Assembly: GCA_964400725.1 (NCBI GenBank)
Contig: CAYNVS010000017.1
Span: forward strand, 1 to 63,671
Length of the DNA: 63,671 nucleotides
Source of the DNA: CAYNVS01 sp964400725
GTDB taxonomy: Bacteria > Myxococcota_A > SURF-8 > CAYNVS01
Reading direction: 5' to 3'
The translations under genes and the position numbers were made by a program. Below are positions 42,329 through 50,813 of the stretch, in pieces (within the stretch, counting starts at the first letter, position 1; each line of letters opens with the position of its first letter). The notes beneath the pieces were generated by a model. That model saw nothing but the letters and a program-made list of their open reading frames with translations. It searched no databases and was not told the origin of the DNA.

Positions 42329-42976
42329 TCATTTAAAATCGTCAATGCTGCACGCGTTCCATAACCCAAGTCCTTTTGCGCGAGCCTCTTTCTCCGCTTT
42401 TACGAAAGCCTCTTTATATTTAAATGGAAATCGCGTATAGGCAAATCCGTATCCGAGCTCTACAAGTTCAAGATTGTGCATTATATTGTCATCTTTACGG
42501 TAAAGATACGCTAAAAGCCTGCCGTATTTGTCTCGGTATTCCCGGTCGCGTTCAATCCAAACGTATTTATTATATAGCATTTTCTTTGTGTATTCGCTGG
42601 CGTTTTTACCAAAACATTGAACGTCTTTTTTAGGGTGCTTGGTTTCAGGCGTATCGACGCCTATAAGCCTTACCTTTTCGCCGTTTTCAAGACGCACAGT
42701 GTCGCCGTCAACCGCTTTTTTAACAAGATAATATTTTTTGGAACTGTCAATATTCTGCGGCTCGCCGGTTCCGTTTAAATGTTTGCCTTTGCGCGCAAGC
42801 TGTTTTTCCGATTTTTCGTTCTCTTCTTTAGGCTCGATGCGATAGTCCCCTCTGAACCCGGCTCCTCTTCTGGTCGATCCCTTTAATTCCGAGCCGAGCA
42901 TTCCGTTGGCGACAAAAATCGCTACGATTATTATTGCGATAAATGACGCTATTAGTCGAGCGTCGCGCTTCCGCAT
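42329..42976 (-). CDS. thermonuclease (SNase) family nuclease, membrane-anchored or secreted
   Basis: 215 residues. A hydrophobic segment at about 9-27 is a signal anchor or signal peptide. The SNase domain is at about 80-210: 'AVDGDTVRLENGEKVRLIGVDTPETKHP' holds the catalytic Arg and Asp, and 'DKYGRLLAYLY' holds the second Arg, followed by 'ARAKGLGLW'. It probably degrades extracytoplasmic nucleic acid in a Ca2+-dependent way. It lies 5 nt behind the sugar transferase gene. Confidence 0.92.
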   Translation of the reverse strand: MRKRDARLIASFIAIIIVAIFVANGMLGSELKGSTRRGAGFRGDYRIEPKEENEKSEKQLARKGKHLNGTGEPQNIDSSKKYYLVKKAVDGDTVRLENGEKVRLIGVDTPETKHPKKDVQCFGKNASEYTKKMLYNKYVWIERDREYRDKYGRLLAYLYRKDDNIMHNLELVELGYGFAYTRFPFKYKEAFVKAEKEARAKGLGLWNACSIDDFK

Positions 42977-42981
42977 CGGGC

Positions 42982-43620
42982 TTACCTTTTAACGATTTTA
43001 TAAAGCGTTTTAAAAATTAACTCCAAGTCGGTCTTCATGCTGCGGTTATTTAGATATTTATAATAATATTTTATCTTTTCGGGAAGAACCGTTTTGGCGT
43101 AAATCTCGCCGACTTTTTCCGGCGGCGCGCCTTCCAGCAGTTTCTCTTCGTCGATGTATTCGATAGCGGCGTAGTCGGTTATTCCCGGTTTAACCGATAA
43201 AATATTTTCATAATCGTCGCGGTATTTGAAAACGTATTCCTCGACCTCCGGACGCGGACCGACGATTGAAATGTCCCCTTTCAGGACGTTGAACAACTGC
43301 GGCAGCTCGTCGAGTTTAGACTTTCTAAGAAAAGCGCCTATTTTGGTGATTCGCGAATCTCCGCGCTTGGTAACGCTCGGGCCGGCCTTATCGGCGTTTG
43401 GGGTCATGGTGCGGAATTTATAAAGGTAAAACGGCCTAAAATTGTAACCCATACGTTTATGTTTATACAAAACAGGCCCGCCGTCTTCCAATTTTACCGC
43501 GGCGGCTATGACGAGCAGAGCCGGAGTAAGCGCCGCGAGCCCGCCCGCGCTGGCGGCGAAATCGAACAACCGTTTAGATTTGTCTTGAAGCGTTTTGCCG
43601 AAGCGTTCTTTTACGAACAT
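42982..43620 (-). CDS. sugar-1-phosphate (undecaprenyl-phosphate) transferase
   Basis: 212 residues. AAGGATT precedes the ATG. A short monotopic form of the bacterial sugar-transferase family: one reentrant hydrophobic segment (about 18-40), 'LYKFRTMTPNAD', 'LRKSKLDELPQLFNVLKGD' and 'SIVGPRPE'. It initiates a glycan by moving a sugar-P to the lipid carrier. No glycosyltransferase cluster surrounds it, and its operon partners (SNase, YgiQ) are unrelated. The sugar cannot be deduced. Confidence 0.93.
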   Translation of the reverse strand: MFVKERFGKTLQDKSKRLFDFAASAGGLAALTPALLVIAAAVKLEDGGPVLYKHKRMGYNFRPFYLYKFRTMTPNADKAGPSVTKRGDSRITKIGAFLRKSKLDELPQLFNVLKGDISIVGPRPEVEEYVFKYRDDYENILSVKPGITDYAAIEYIDEEKLLEGAPPEKVGEIYAKTVLPEKIKYYYKYLNNRSMKTDLELIFKTLYKIVKR

Positions 43621-43694
43621 TTATAAATCCTTTCGTTTCGCGTCGTTATTCGATAAAAGGCAAAAACGGAAAAATTTGCGCGCAACTTAAATTT

Positions 43695-43724
43695 AATATA
43701 ATTTGAAACGCGGCTATAAGTCAA
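43695..43724 (-). promoter_or_regulatory. promoter of the sugar transferase-SNase-ygiQ operon
   Basis: On the minus strand, TTGACT (43724-43719), 18 nt, TATATT (43700-43695), 75 nt upstream of the ATG at 43620. Confidence 0.65.
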
Positions 43725-43751
43725 CGCTAACGCGCGGCTTTTAAACGAACG

Positions 43752-44768
43752 TCATTTCTTTTTAAAGTCGTCAACGTCCTTGAAAGGTTTGTCCGGCGCG
43801 GAAAAGTCGGGACGGTAGTAATCCGGGGCCTGCATTTCTTGAAACCAACCGTTTTCAATTCCGAATTCAGCCGCGGCTTCCGTTGCGTCTTCGTACTCGT
43901 ACCTGCGGATTTTTCTGTCGATTTCCGGAAATTCCGAAGCGCGGTGGGTTGGATAATATTGCGCCATAACCGATACGTGAGTCTGCGCGCCGAGATTTTT
44001 CGCAATCCATTCAAATATTTCTCGATCGTCCGAGCTTCCGTTCGGCAAAACCAAATGCCTGACGATAATTCCGCGCCTTATAATTCCCTCGTCGTCTATT
44101 ATTATTTCTCCGGTCTGTCGTTTCATTTCCATCAACGCGGCTTTGGCGGCTTCCGGATAATTGCGCGCGCCCGAAAACTTGGCGGAGTTCTCCGGGTTGA
44201 AATATTTGAAATCCGGCAGATAAACGTCGATAATTCCGTCGAGCAGCGCGAGCGTTTCAAGCGAATCGTAACCGTTAGAGTTATAAACAATAGGAAGCTC
44301 AAGCCCGCGCTCGGCGGCGATTGCGAGAGCCTCAATAAACTGCGGAACGACGTGCGAGGGACTGACGAGGTTTATATTATGAACGCCCAGCGCTTGAAGT
44401 TCGAGCGTTATTTCGGCGAGCCGCACGGCCTCGACTTCTTCCATTGCCGCGGATGCGAACGCGGCTGCCGGCTGGCTTATTTCGTGGTTTTGGCAGTAAA
44501 CGCACGCAAGGTTGCATCCGCCGAAAAAAATAGTTCCGGAGCCTCTCGTTCCGGAAATTCCGGGCTCTTCGCCGAAGTGCGCCGCGTAAGCGGATACTTT
44601 CGCGCGCCTTCCGGTTTTACAAAAACCGTTTCCCGCGTTTTCCAAGCGTTTCGCCCCGCATAAGCGCGGACAGACGCGGCATTCGCCAAGCGACGCGACG
44701 GCGGTTTCCGCTCTTTTTTTCAGTTCTCCGCTTCTAGCGAGCTTCAAATAGGACGCTTCGAGTTTCAT
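43752..44768 (-). CDS. PflX-like radical SAM protein (pyruvate-formate-lyase-activase-like)
   Basis: 338 residues. AAAGGTTGAT precedes the ATG. The N-terminus has a Cys pattern 'CRVCPRLCGAKR...GFC' and 'HFGEEPGISGTRGSGTIFFGGC', then the radical SAM CxxxCxxC motif in 'CNLACVYCQNHEISQ'. This is COG1313 (PflX), whose substrate is unknown. No glycyl-radical enzyme lies near. Ser-Asp-Asp 'RHLVLPNGSSDDREIFEWIA' is also typical. Confidence 0.93.
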   Translation of the reverse strand: MKLEASYLKLARSGELKKRAETAVASLGECRVCPRLCGAKRLENAGNGFCKTGRRAKVSAYAAHFGEEPGISGTRGSGTIFFGGCNLACVYCQNHEISQPAAAFASAAMEEVEAVRLAEITLELQALGVHNINLVSPSHVVPQFIEALAIAAERGLELPIVYNSNGYDSLETLALLDGIIDVYLPDFKYFNPENSAKFSGARNYPEAAKAALMEMKRQTGEIIIDDEGIIRRGIIVRHLVLPNGSSDDREIFEWIAKNLGAQTHVSVMAQYYPTHRASEFPEIDRKIRRYEYEDATEAAAEFGIENGWFQEMQAPDYYRPDFSAPDKPFKDVDDFKKK

Positions 44769-44840
44769 ATCAACCTTTCGCCTTTTACAAGGAGCGAGTA
44801 TTCAAAATCTTAATAATTAAATATTTTAGTTCTTTTTTCT

Positions 44841-44870
44841 TTGACCGAACTAATGCAATATGTTTATACT
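44841..44870 (+). promoter_or_regulatory. promoter of the Cys-repeat surface protein operon
   Basis: TTGACC (44841-44846), 18 nt, TATACT (44865-44870). Transcription would start about 28 nt before the ATG at 44905. The gap 44769-44904 is divergent. Confidence 0.7.
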
Positions 44871-44904
44871 CATGGAAGGTTTATAGTCAATACGGTGTAC
44901 AAAA

Positions 44905-47900
44905 ATGACCGCCAAACTAAAATTATTCGTTTTGCTCGCCGCCGCCGCGGCTGTTTTTTCGCCCGGCGCCGCGTTTGCCGCAAACCCTTGCGACGACAAC
45001 AACCCATGTACGATTGACGATTATTTTTACGATCCGGATTTCGGGATAATCTGCTTTAACATTAACGCTCCTTCCGGAACGAGCTGCGACGACGCGGTTT
45101 ACTGCAACGGCGAGGAATACTGCGACGGCAAAGGAAAATGCCTCAATAGAAACGCCCCGAACTGCGCTTACCTGAATACGACTTGTCAAAAAGGCGTTTG
45201 CAGCAACTCCGACCACGCCTGCGTAATAGAATATTTTCCATCCACTACTCCGTGCGACGACGGAATGTGGTGCACGGCTGGAGACCACTGTCAACAAGGC
45301 GCCTGCATATCCGGCGCCCCCAGAGATTGCAAAGCGATGAACGGCGGAACGGATCCGGGGCCGTGTCTGGTTTGGGAATGCGACAACGACGTCCGCGAAT
45401 GCAGGCCTGTTCCCGGACACGAAGGCGAATCGTGCGCCGACAATCAATTCTGCGTTATCAACAAACGCTGTTCGGGCGGAGTCTGCATAGGCGACGACAG
45501 GGACTGCACGAAGGAAGTCGGCGGATGCGCCGTCGGAACGTGCGACGAATCGCAGAAAAAATGCGTGGAAGGCGCGCCTCTGCCTTCTACTGCCAAATGC
45601 GACGACAACCTTTACTGCACTGTTGACGACCACTGCAACGGAAGCGGAAAATGCGTCGGCGGCGGAACGAAAAACTGCTCCGCCTACAACACGACTTGCG
45701 GCGAGGCCTACTGCGACGAAGACTCGAAGAGCTGCCAGCTTGATAAAAAGCCGCCCGGAACAAGCTGCAATACAAACCAATTCTGTTCGATAAACGGCAA
45801 ATGCGACGAAAACGGCCAATGCGTCGGAACGCCGAGAGACTGTTCGATGATAGGAACTCAGTGCGCGCCGGGCGTCTGCCAAAACGACCCGCCCGCGTGC
45901 GTATCTCAGCCGCTGCCGCCTCTTTCTCCCTGCGAAGACGGAAGAAAATGCACGCTCGGCGACTCCTGCGACGGAGCCGGCCACTGCGTCGGAGGCGCAT
46001 TAAATCCGTGCGACGACGGAATTTGGTGCACGAACGACAGATGCGATACAACGTCCGATACTTGCGTCAATACGCCGCAGACCTGCGACGACGGCAACCA
46101 ATGCACGGCCGGAGACGTTTGCAATCTTTCGACCGGAGGATGCAAAGGCTCGCCGAAAGCGGACAATACTCCATGCACGCTCGACGGAGGAGGAAGCGGT
46201 TTGTGCATTCAAGGCGTCTGCACCAAAGGATGCACGCAAAACTCCGACTGCAACGACAACGTGGCCTGCACGGTCGATATTTGCAATTACAACACAACGC
46301 CCTATACCTGCCAAAACTTGGCCGACAACAAGAAGTGCGACGATAAAAAGTTCTGCAACGGCGTAGAAACTTGCGACGCCAAGCTCGGCTGCGTCGCCGG
46401 CCCTCCGCCTAACTGCGCGGACGCCAACCCCTGCACCGACGATTATTGCGACGCGACGCCCGGCATAGACAGATGTCTCCATAAAGCAAACGACGCCAAC
46501 TGCGCGGACGGGAGCTTCTGCAACGGCGACGAGCGCTGCGACGCCAATTTGGGGTGCATGGCCGCGCTTAAACCCCGCGACTGCGCCGACGATAATCCCT
46601 GCACCAACGACGTTTGCAACGACGAGACGAAATCGTGCGAGCATAACCCCGACGACTCCAAATGCGACGACAACGTCTATTGCAACGGAACGGAAAGTTG
46701 CAGCGTCGTTTACGGATGCGTAAAAGGCTCCGCGCCAAACTGCGCCGACGCCTTCGACTGCACCGAAGACAAATGCGACGAATCGCAGAAAAAATGCGTT
46801 CATTTGCCGCGGCATGAAAAATGCTCCGACCATATCTTCTGCAACGGCGACGAAGTGTGCGATTTGAACCTCGGCTGCATCCCCGGAGACAAAAGAGACT
46901 GCGACGATAAAATTTCCTGCACTCAAGATTCGTGCGAAATATCGCTCGATATGTGCGCGCACGTTCCCGTGGACGAAGCGTGTCAGGACGCCTCTTACTG
47001 CAACGGCCGCGAAAAATGCGACGCGGCCAAAGGATGCGTTCAGGGAAAGCCTATCGACTGCGCCGATTCGCTCGACTGCACGCTGGACGTCTGCAACGAC
47101 GACACGGATTCGTGCGACCACATGCCTGCCGACGCGAAATGCTACAACGGCAAATTCTGCGAAGGCGAAAAGAAGTGCGACATAGTAGCCGGATGCTTCA
47201 GCCAGAAGCCTCCCGACTGCAAAGACGACTTCGATTGCACGCTGGATTTTTGCGACAACAACCTAAATAAATGCGTTCATCACGCGCAAAACAACATGTG
47301 CGACGACTCGAATCCCTGCACGTCTAAAGTTTGCTCGGCGGAAAGCGGATGTCTTTTCAACCCGATAGCCGATTTTACGCCGTGCTTAACCGATGAAACG
47401 CCGGCAAACGGAGCCTGTTACGAAGGCGCGTGCGTTGACGCCTCGACCATCGACGGCGACCTTTCCGAGCAGGAAACCCAGAACGAAACCGCGGAAGAAG
47501 AAGATGCTGCGGCGGAAGACGACGCGCAGGACGGCGAGCCCGAAACCGACGTCGTCGTTCCATGCTCGTCAAACGTCGATTGCCTCGATTACTCGACGCT
47601 TTGCGATTTGAATCTCGGCGTATGCGTCAAGACGGCCTACGCGAAAGACTGCGAAGCCTGCGTATCCGATCTCAACTGCCTCAACGCGGCGTGGACTTGC
47701 GTGAAATACGGCAAGGATCAATCCGGCGTCTGCGCAAAAAAATGCTCGACCATGCCCGTTGATCCGGTGTGCGCGGCGGGTTATGAATGCAAATTCATCG
47801 ACTCAATTTACGAGGACGCCGAAAAAGCAATATCATGTCTGCCTAAAACAGTCGTTAAAGACTGCGAGCCGCCCGCCGCCGACGGAGACAGAGACGCCGA

Positions 47901-48243
47901 TATAAGCGAACTATCCGAGCCCGACGCGCCGGATGAGGAAAATGAAATCTTCGACGAGGAAGCCGAAGAAACCGCTCCGGAAGACGAAACAGAAATAACC
48001 GACGAGCCCGAAAACGAACCTTTAGAAGAAGCCGACGAAACAACCGAAAATTCGGATTTCGATTTGGAAAAAGCCGATAAAATCGACAAAGAAGCGGACG
48101 CCGAAACGGTTGAGGCTAATAAAAACTCGATTAGCGCCGGATGCGCCGGAACCGATTTCGCCAAAACAGCGTGGACGTTATGCGCAGGCGTTTGTCTGCT
48201 GGCGGTTATATTAAGGAATCGACAAAAAGGAGCGTTAAAATGA
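44905..48243 (+). CDS. 1112-residue Cys-repeat surface protein with GCAG/TM/basic C-terminus
   Basis: Signal peptide cleaved near AFA-A. The body carries nearly 30 Cys modules of the types 'CDDGMWCTAGDHC' and 'CNGDEVCDLNLGC'. From about residue 475 to 830 they alternate regularly as a double unit: C.D..YCNG.E.CD...GC..G / DC.D..DCT.D.CD.....C.H.P, about 38-40 residues each pair. Disulphide-rich, probably a rigid stalk or adhesin. Two DGD-acidic linkers (about 850-890 and 990-1070) surround a further Cys domain. The C-terminus 'ISAGCAGTDFAKTAWTLCAG...' is a Gly-Cys, hydrophobic stretch, then RNRQK, as in MYXO-CTERM-type signals. Start at the ATG 44905 (weak Shine-Dalgarno). Stop overlaps the next gene by ATGA. 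Confidence 0.9.
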   Translation: MTAKLKLFVLLAAAAAVFSPGAAFAANPCDDNNPCTIDDYFYDPDFGIICFNINAPSGTSCDDAVYCNGEEYCDGKGKCLNRNAPNCAYLNTTCQKGVCSNSDHACVIEYFPSTTPCDDGMWCTAGDHCQQGACISGAPRDCKAMNGGTDPGPCLVWECDNDVRECRPVPGHEGESCADNQFCVINKRCSGGVCIGDDRDCTKEVGGCAVGTCDESQKKCVEGAPLPSTAKCDDNLYCTVDDHCNGSGKCVGGGTKNCSAYNTTCGEAYCDEDSKSCQLDKKPPGTSCNTNQFCSINGKCDENGQCVGTPRDCSMIGTQCAPGVCQNDPPACVSQPLPPLSPCEDGRKCTLGDSCDGAGHCVGGALNPCDDGIWCTNDRCDTTSDTCVNTPQTCDDGNQCTAGDVCNLSTGGCKGSPKADNTPCTLDGGGSGLCIQGVCTKGCTQNSDCNDNVACTVDICNYNTTPYTCQNLADNKKCDDKKFCNGVETCDAKLGCVAGPPPNCADANPCTDDYCDATPGIDRCLHKANDANCADGSFCNGDERCDANLGCMAALKPRDCADDNPCTNDVCNDETKSCEHNPDDSKCDDNVYCNGTESCSVVYGCVKGSAPNCADAFDCTEDKCDESQKKCVHLPRHEKCSDHIFCNGDEVCDLNLGCIPGDKRDCDDKISCTQDSCEISLDMCAHVPVDEACQDASYCNGREKCDAAKGCVQGKPIDCADSLDCTLDVCNDDTDSCDHMPADAKCYNGKFCEGEKKCDIVAGCFSQKPPDCKDDFDCTLDFCDNNLNKCVHHAQNNMCDDSNPCTSKVCSAESGCLFNPIADFTPCLTDETPANGACYEGACVDASTIDGDLSEQETQNETAEEEDAAAEDDAQDGEPETDVVVPCSSNVDCLDYSTLCDLNLGVCVKTAYAKDCEACVSDLNCLNAAWTCVKYGKDQSGVCAKKCSTMPVDPVCAAGYECKFIDSIYEDAEKAISCLPKTVVKDCEPPAADGDRDADISELSEPDAPDEENEIFDEEAEETAPEDETEITDEPENEPLEEADETTENSDFDLEKADKIDKEADAETVEANKNSISAGCAGTDFAKTAWTLCAGVCLLAVILRNRQKGALK

Positions 48244-49103
48244 CCAAACCGAGAAATAAGCAGTTTGTTTTTCTGGCGGTTTGCGGAGCATTTCTTATTA
48301 TTACGGCGCTTTCAAGCTGTTCTTCCAGCCCAAGCGTTGGGTTCGGCGAGAAACGCCGCTGCTCGCTCGACGCCGATTGCGCCCAGAACGAAATATGCTA
48401 CCAAGGCTTCTGCGCGGACCCGTCGCTCTTCGCTCCCGAAACTTCCGAAATAACGGAAAAAGACGGCGACATGCCGGGAGACGTTGAACTGCCGTTCGAC
48501 GATATTGCCGACAACGATCAGAAGACCGAGCTTGCGGACGAATCGTTCGAGGATATAGACGTGAAATGCGGCAAAGACCCCGACTGCCCTTCGGGTTACA
48601 TATGCGAATGCGCGAACCCGCAAAGCTGCAAATGCGCTCCCGACTGCACAAAAACCGGATGCGCCTCTTACGAAGGGAAATGCAACAAGAATACCGGCCG
48701 CTGCGAATGGTGCGACCCGCTTTGCGAAAAGGACGAATTCTGCAACTTCGCGCCGAACGGCTCGTGGTTCTGCGGCAATCCGTGCGAGCCTCCCTGCCCG
48801 GAGGGAACCGTTTGCAGCTACAATCTCTGCCTCCAGAAAAAATGCCCGATTTGCCCGCCGTGCTACGCCTGCTCCGCTCTAACCGGTTTTACGTGCAAAC
48901 AAATTGAAGGCTGCACCGACGGAGACGTGGATACGGACGTTGACGTAAGCGTCGGCAAGTCCGTGAACAATCAACCCGGCGCGTTTTTCCCTCCCAACCC
49001 CAACCCGATATTCATGCCGAAGTGCTCGCAGGCGGCGACGCCCTGCATTGAAGGAAACAACAACTGCTGCTCCGGCGCGTGCGTCATGGGATACTGCCTG
49101 TAA
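48240..49103 (+). CDS. Cys-rich lipoprotein, translationally coupled to the Cys-repeat protein
   Basis: 287 residues from the ATG at 48240, which overlaps the upstream stop (ATGA) and has AAGGAG nearby; the frame is open to 48141 but inside the previous gene. The signal peptide ends in the lipobox LSSC with Ser at +2. Cys-rich modules ('CSLDADCAQNEICYQGFC', 'CGKDPDCPSGYICECANPQSC', 'CEPPCPEGTVCSYNLC') resemble Dickkopf/EGF-like secreted modules, with short DGD linkers between them. It probably acts with the preceding protein at the cell surface. Confidence 0.86.
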   Translation: MTKPRNKQFVFLAVCGAFLIITALSSCSSSPSVGFGEKRRCSLDADCAQNEICYQGFCADPSLFAPETSEITEKDGDMPGDVELPFDDIADNDQKTELADESFEDIDVKCGKDPDCPSGYICECANPQSCKCAPDCTKTGCASYEGKCNKNTGRCEWCDPLCEKDEFCNFAPNGSWFCGNPCEPPCPEGTVCSYNLCLQKKCPICPPCYACSALTGFTCKQIEGCTDGDVDTDVDVSVGKSVNNQPGAFFPPNPNPIFMPKCSQAATPCIEGNNNCCSGACVMGYCL

Positions 49104-49126
49104 CGCCTTGTTTTACGGCAAAAAAA

Positions 49127-49156
49127 AGCCTCCATCATCGGAGGCTTTTTATTTTT
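49127..49156. terminator. bidirectional terminator between the Cys-rich operon and the membrane-protein operon
   Basis: AGCCTCC (49127-49133), loop ATCATC, GGAGGCT (49140-49146), followed by T-rich sequence and preceded by an A-run. Confidence 0.92.
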
Positions 49157-50807
49157 CGACGCACTCGTAAAAGCCGATTTTGATTTTTTCGGCGGGAACG
49201 TAGAGGAAATCGTACGGCTTGTTGTAAAACGTCTCTTCCAAATTGTTATACGGCGCGGAGCACAACGTCAAAGCGTCCCTGCACTCTGGGCGTATAACGT
49301 CGCCGCCCGCCTCTTTTTCGCCCGCGAATTGATAGCAAAACAACCCCATATAAAAAAGTTTTTTGCCTTTAGCCCGCGCGTCGCGCAATTCGCCGGCGCC
49401 GCTTACCGCCTTGGTTTCGATTCCTTTCGCGTCGAGCGCGAAATGCCCCGACGGAAAAAAAGAATTTACCGGCCCGTTGATTTGCGGATAAAAAACCGTC
49501 GCGCCGTCTGGAAGCCTGATAAGCGATTCGGAAAGAAAGACAAACTCTCTTTGAGGGTTGCGGTCTGGATCGAGAAGCCGCCCCTTAAAACCGGCCTCTC
49601 CCGCCAAAACGACGCAGATCAGCCCTATTGCGGCCGCTCTAGCGGTTTTTTCGAATGAATAATCGGAGAAAGCGGTTTCGGTTAAAAAAGCGGCGCCGTA
49701 ACCGGCGAATAAACAAGAAAAAAAGACGTTAAACTGCTGCATCCGCGCCGCTATTATCGGGGCGTTTTGGACTCCTATCCATAAATACGCGGCCAGCGCC
49801 CAACCCGCAAAAAGAGCCGCCATCGGCCTGCTGCGTTTAACGGCGGCGCCCATGAGTCCGGCGAACGCTAAAAACCTTGCCGTCCAAGGAGCGAACGCGC
49901 CGGAAAAAGCGACGTTGCCCGTCTCGTTAGGAGCGAGAGCGAAGTTAAAGGCGTAACGAAATACGTCGGGCAAGGAAAGATTTAAAATCTGCGCGCTCTG
50001 CTGCTCTTTGTGAAGCGCTTTCCAAATAAAATTATGCAAAGGAACGGAAAGGAAAAGCGCGAAAAGCGCGGAGGCCGCAATTTTTACTTTCAAATCTCTT
50101 CGCGAAAATATTTGCGCGCTAAGCCCGCTCTGCGAAACGACGACAGCGCACAAAAGAAAAGGCGCGAAAACGTACATTTCCGGACGCGATTGCGTCGCTG
50201 CGAAAAGCGCCGCGGCGGAAGCGAACAGTCTCGCCGCTCCGCCCGACGCGCCGTAAGCGGCAACGCGCTCGACGGAGAGCAAAGCGAAAAGCAAAGCTGT
50301 CGGAAACAAATCTTCGCTGGCGCCGAAGCGCGCTAAAACCGGCGACAACGCTACCGCAAAGGCCGCGGGGAAAGCGGCGAAAAATCCGAGATTGAGGCGT
50401 TTAAGCAAAGCGTACGCCGCGGGCGCCAGCAGCGCCGAGATAAGAGCCTGAGCCTTTAGAAAAACTCCGAAAGTCGCGCCGAACGCTTTAAAGAAAGGCA
50501 AAATAAGCGCAAACTGCGCGAAACCGTACGTATCGCGCATCGGCGCCCCCGCCGCGACGTCCGAGAAATACATGATTCCCTGCGAGTTCTCGCGCATGAA
50601 GGCGGTAGGAAGCGCAAGCCTCAGCGCGGCGGCGATAAAAAACAGCGAAGCGGCGGAGGCGAAGTCGAATTTTTTATCGGAGACAAACGCTCCAACCGCG
50701 TCGGACGCGTACGACGCCGCAACCGCGGCAAAAGAAATCCAAAGAGCCGCGACGATAAGCCAATTTACCGTCGTTTCGTGCGAAATGATGTAGGAAAAGT
50801 CGCTCAT
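49149..50807 (-). CDS. polytopic membrane protein, possibly GT-C-like
   Basis: 552 residues with about eleven hydrophobic segments in the first 400 residues and a soluble C-terminal part (about 410-552). The layout (a loop after TM1-TM2 with 'GIMYFSDVAAGAPMRDTYGFAQF' followed by many helices) recalls GT-C lipid-linked sugar transferases such as PMT/ArnT, but I cannot see a convincing catalytic Asp/Glu signature. Ala-rich. It starts 6 nt after the radical SAM stop, so it is in the nfeD operon. Function unknown. Confidence 0.78.
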   Translation of the reverse strand: MSDFSYIISHETTVNWLIVAALWISFAAVAASYASDAVGAFVSDKKFDFASAASLFFIAAALRLALPTAFMRENSQGIMYFSDVAAGAPMRDTYGFAQFALILPFFKAFGATFGVFLKAQALISALLAPAAYALLKRLNLGFFAAFPAAFAVALSPVLARFGASEDLFPTALLFALLSVERVAAYGASGGAARLFASAAALFAATQSRPEMYVFAPFLLCAVVVSQSGLSAQIFSRRDLKVKIAASALFALFLSVPLHNFIWKALHKEQQSAQILNLSLPDVFRYAFNFALAPNETGNVAFSGAFAPWTARFLAFAGLMGAAVKRSRPMAALFAGWALAAYLWIGVQNAPIIAARMQQFNVFFSCLFAGYGAAFLTETAFSDYSFEKTARAAAIGLICVVLAGEAGFKGRLLDPDRNPQREFVFLSESLIRLPDGATVFYPQINGPVNSFFPSGHFALDAKGIETKAVSGAGELRDARAKGKKLFYMGLFCYQFAGEKEAGGDVIRPECRDALTLCSAPYNNLEETFYNKPYDFLYVPAEKIKIGFYECVEK

Positions 50808-50813
50808 TGCGGT

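Noticed and set aside
44923..47121. Long minus-strand frames opposite the Cys-repeat gene (44923-45984, 46000-47121)
   Set aside because: They are Val/Ala/Arg-rich shadows of the repetitive Cys codons, with no start signal and no domain.
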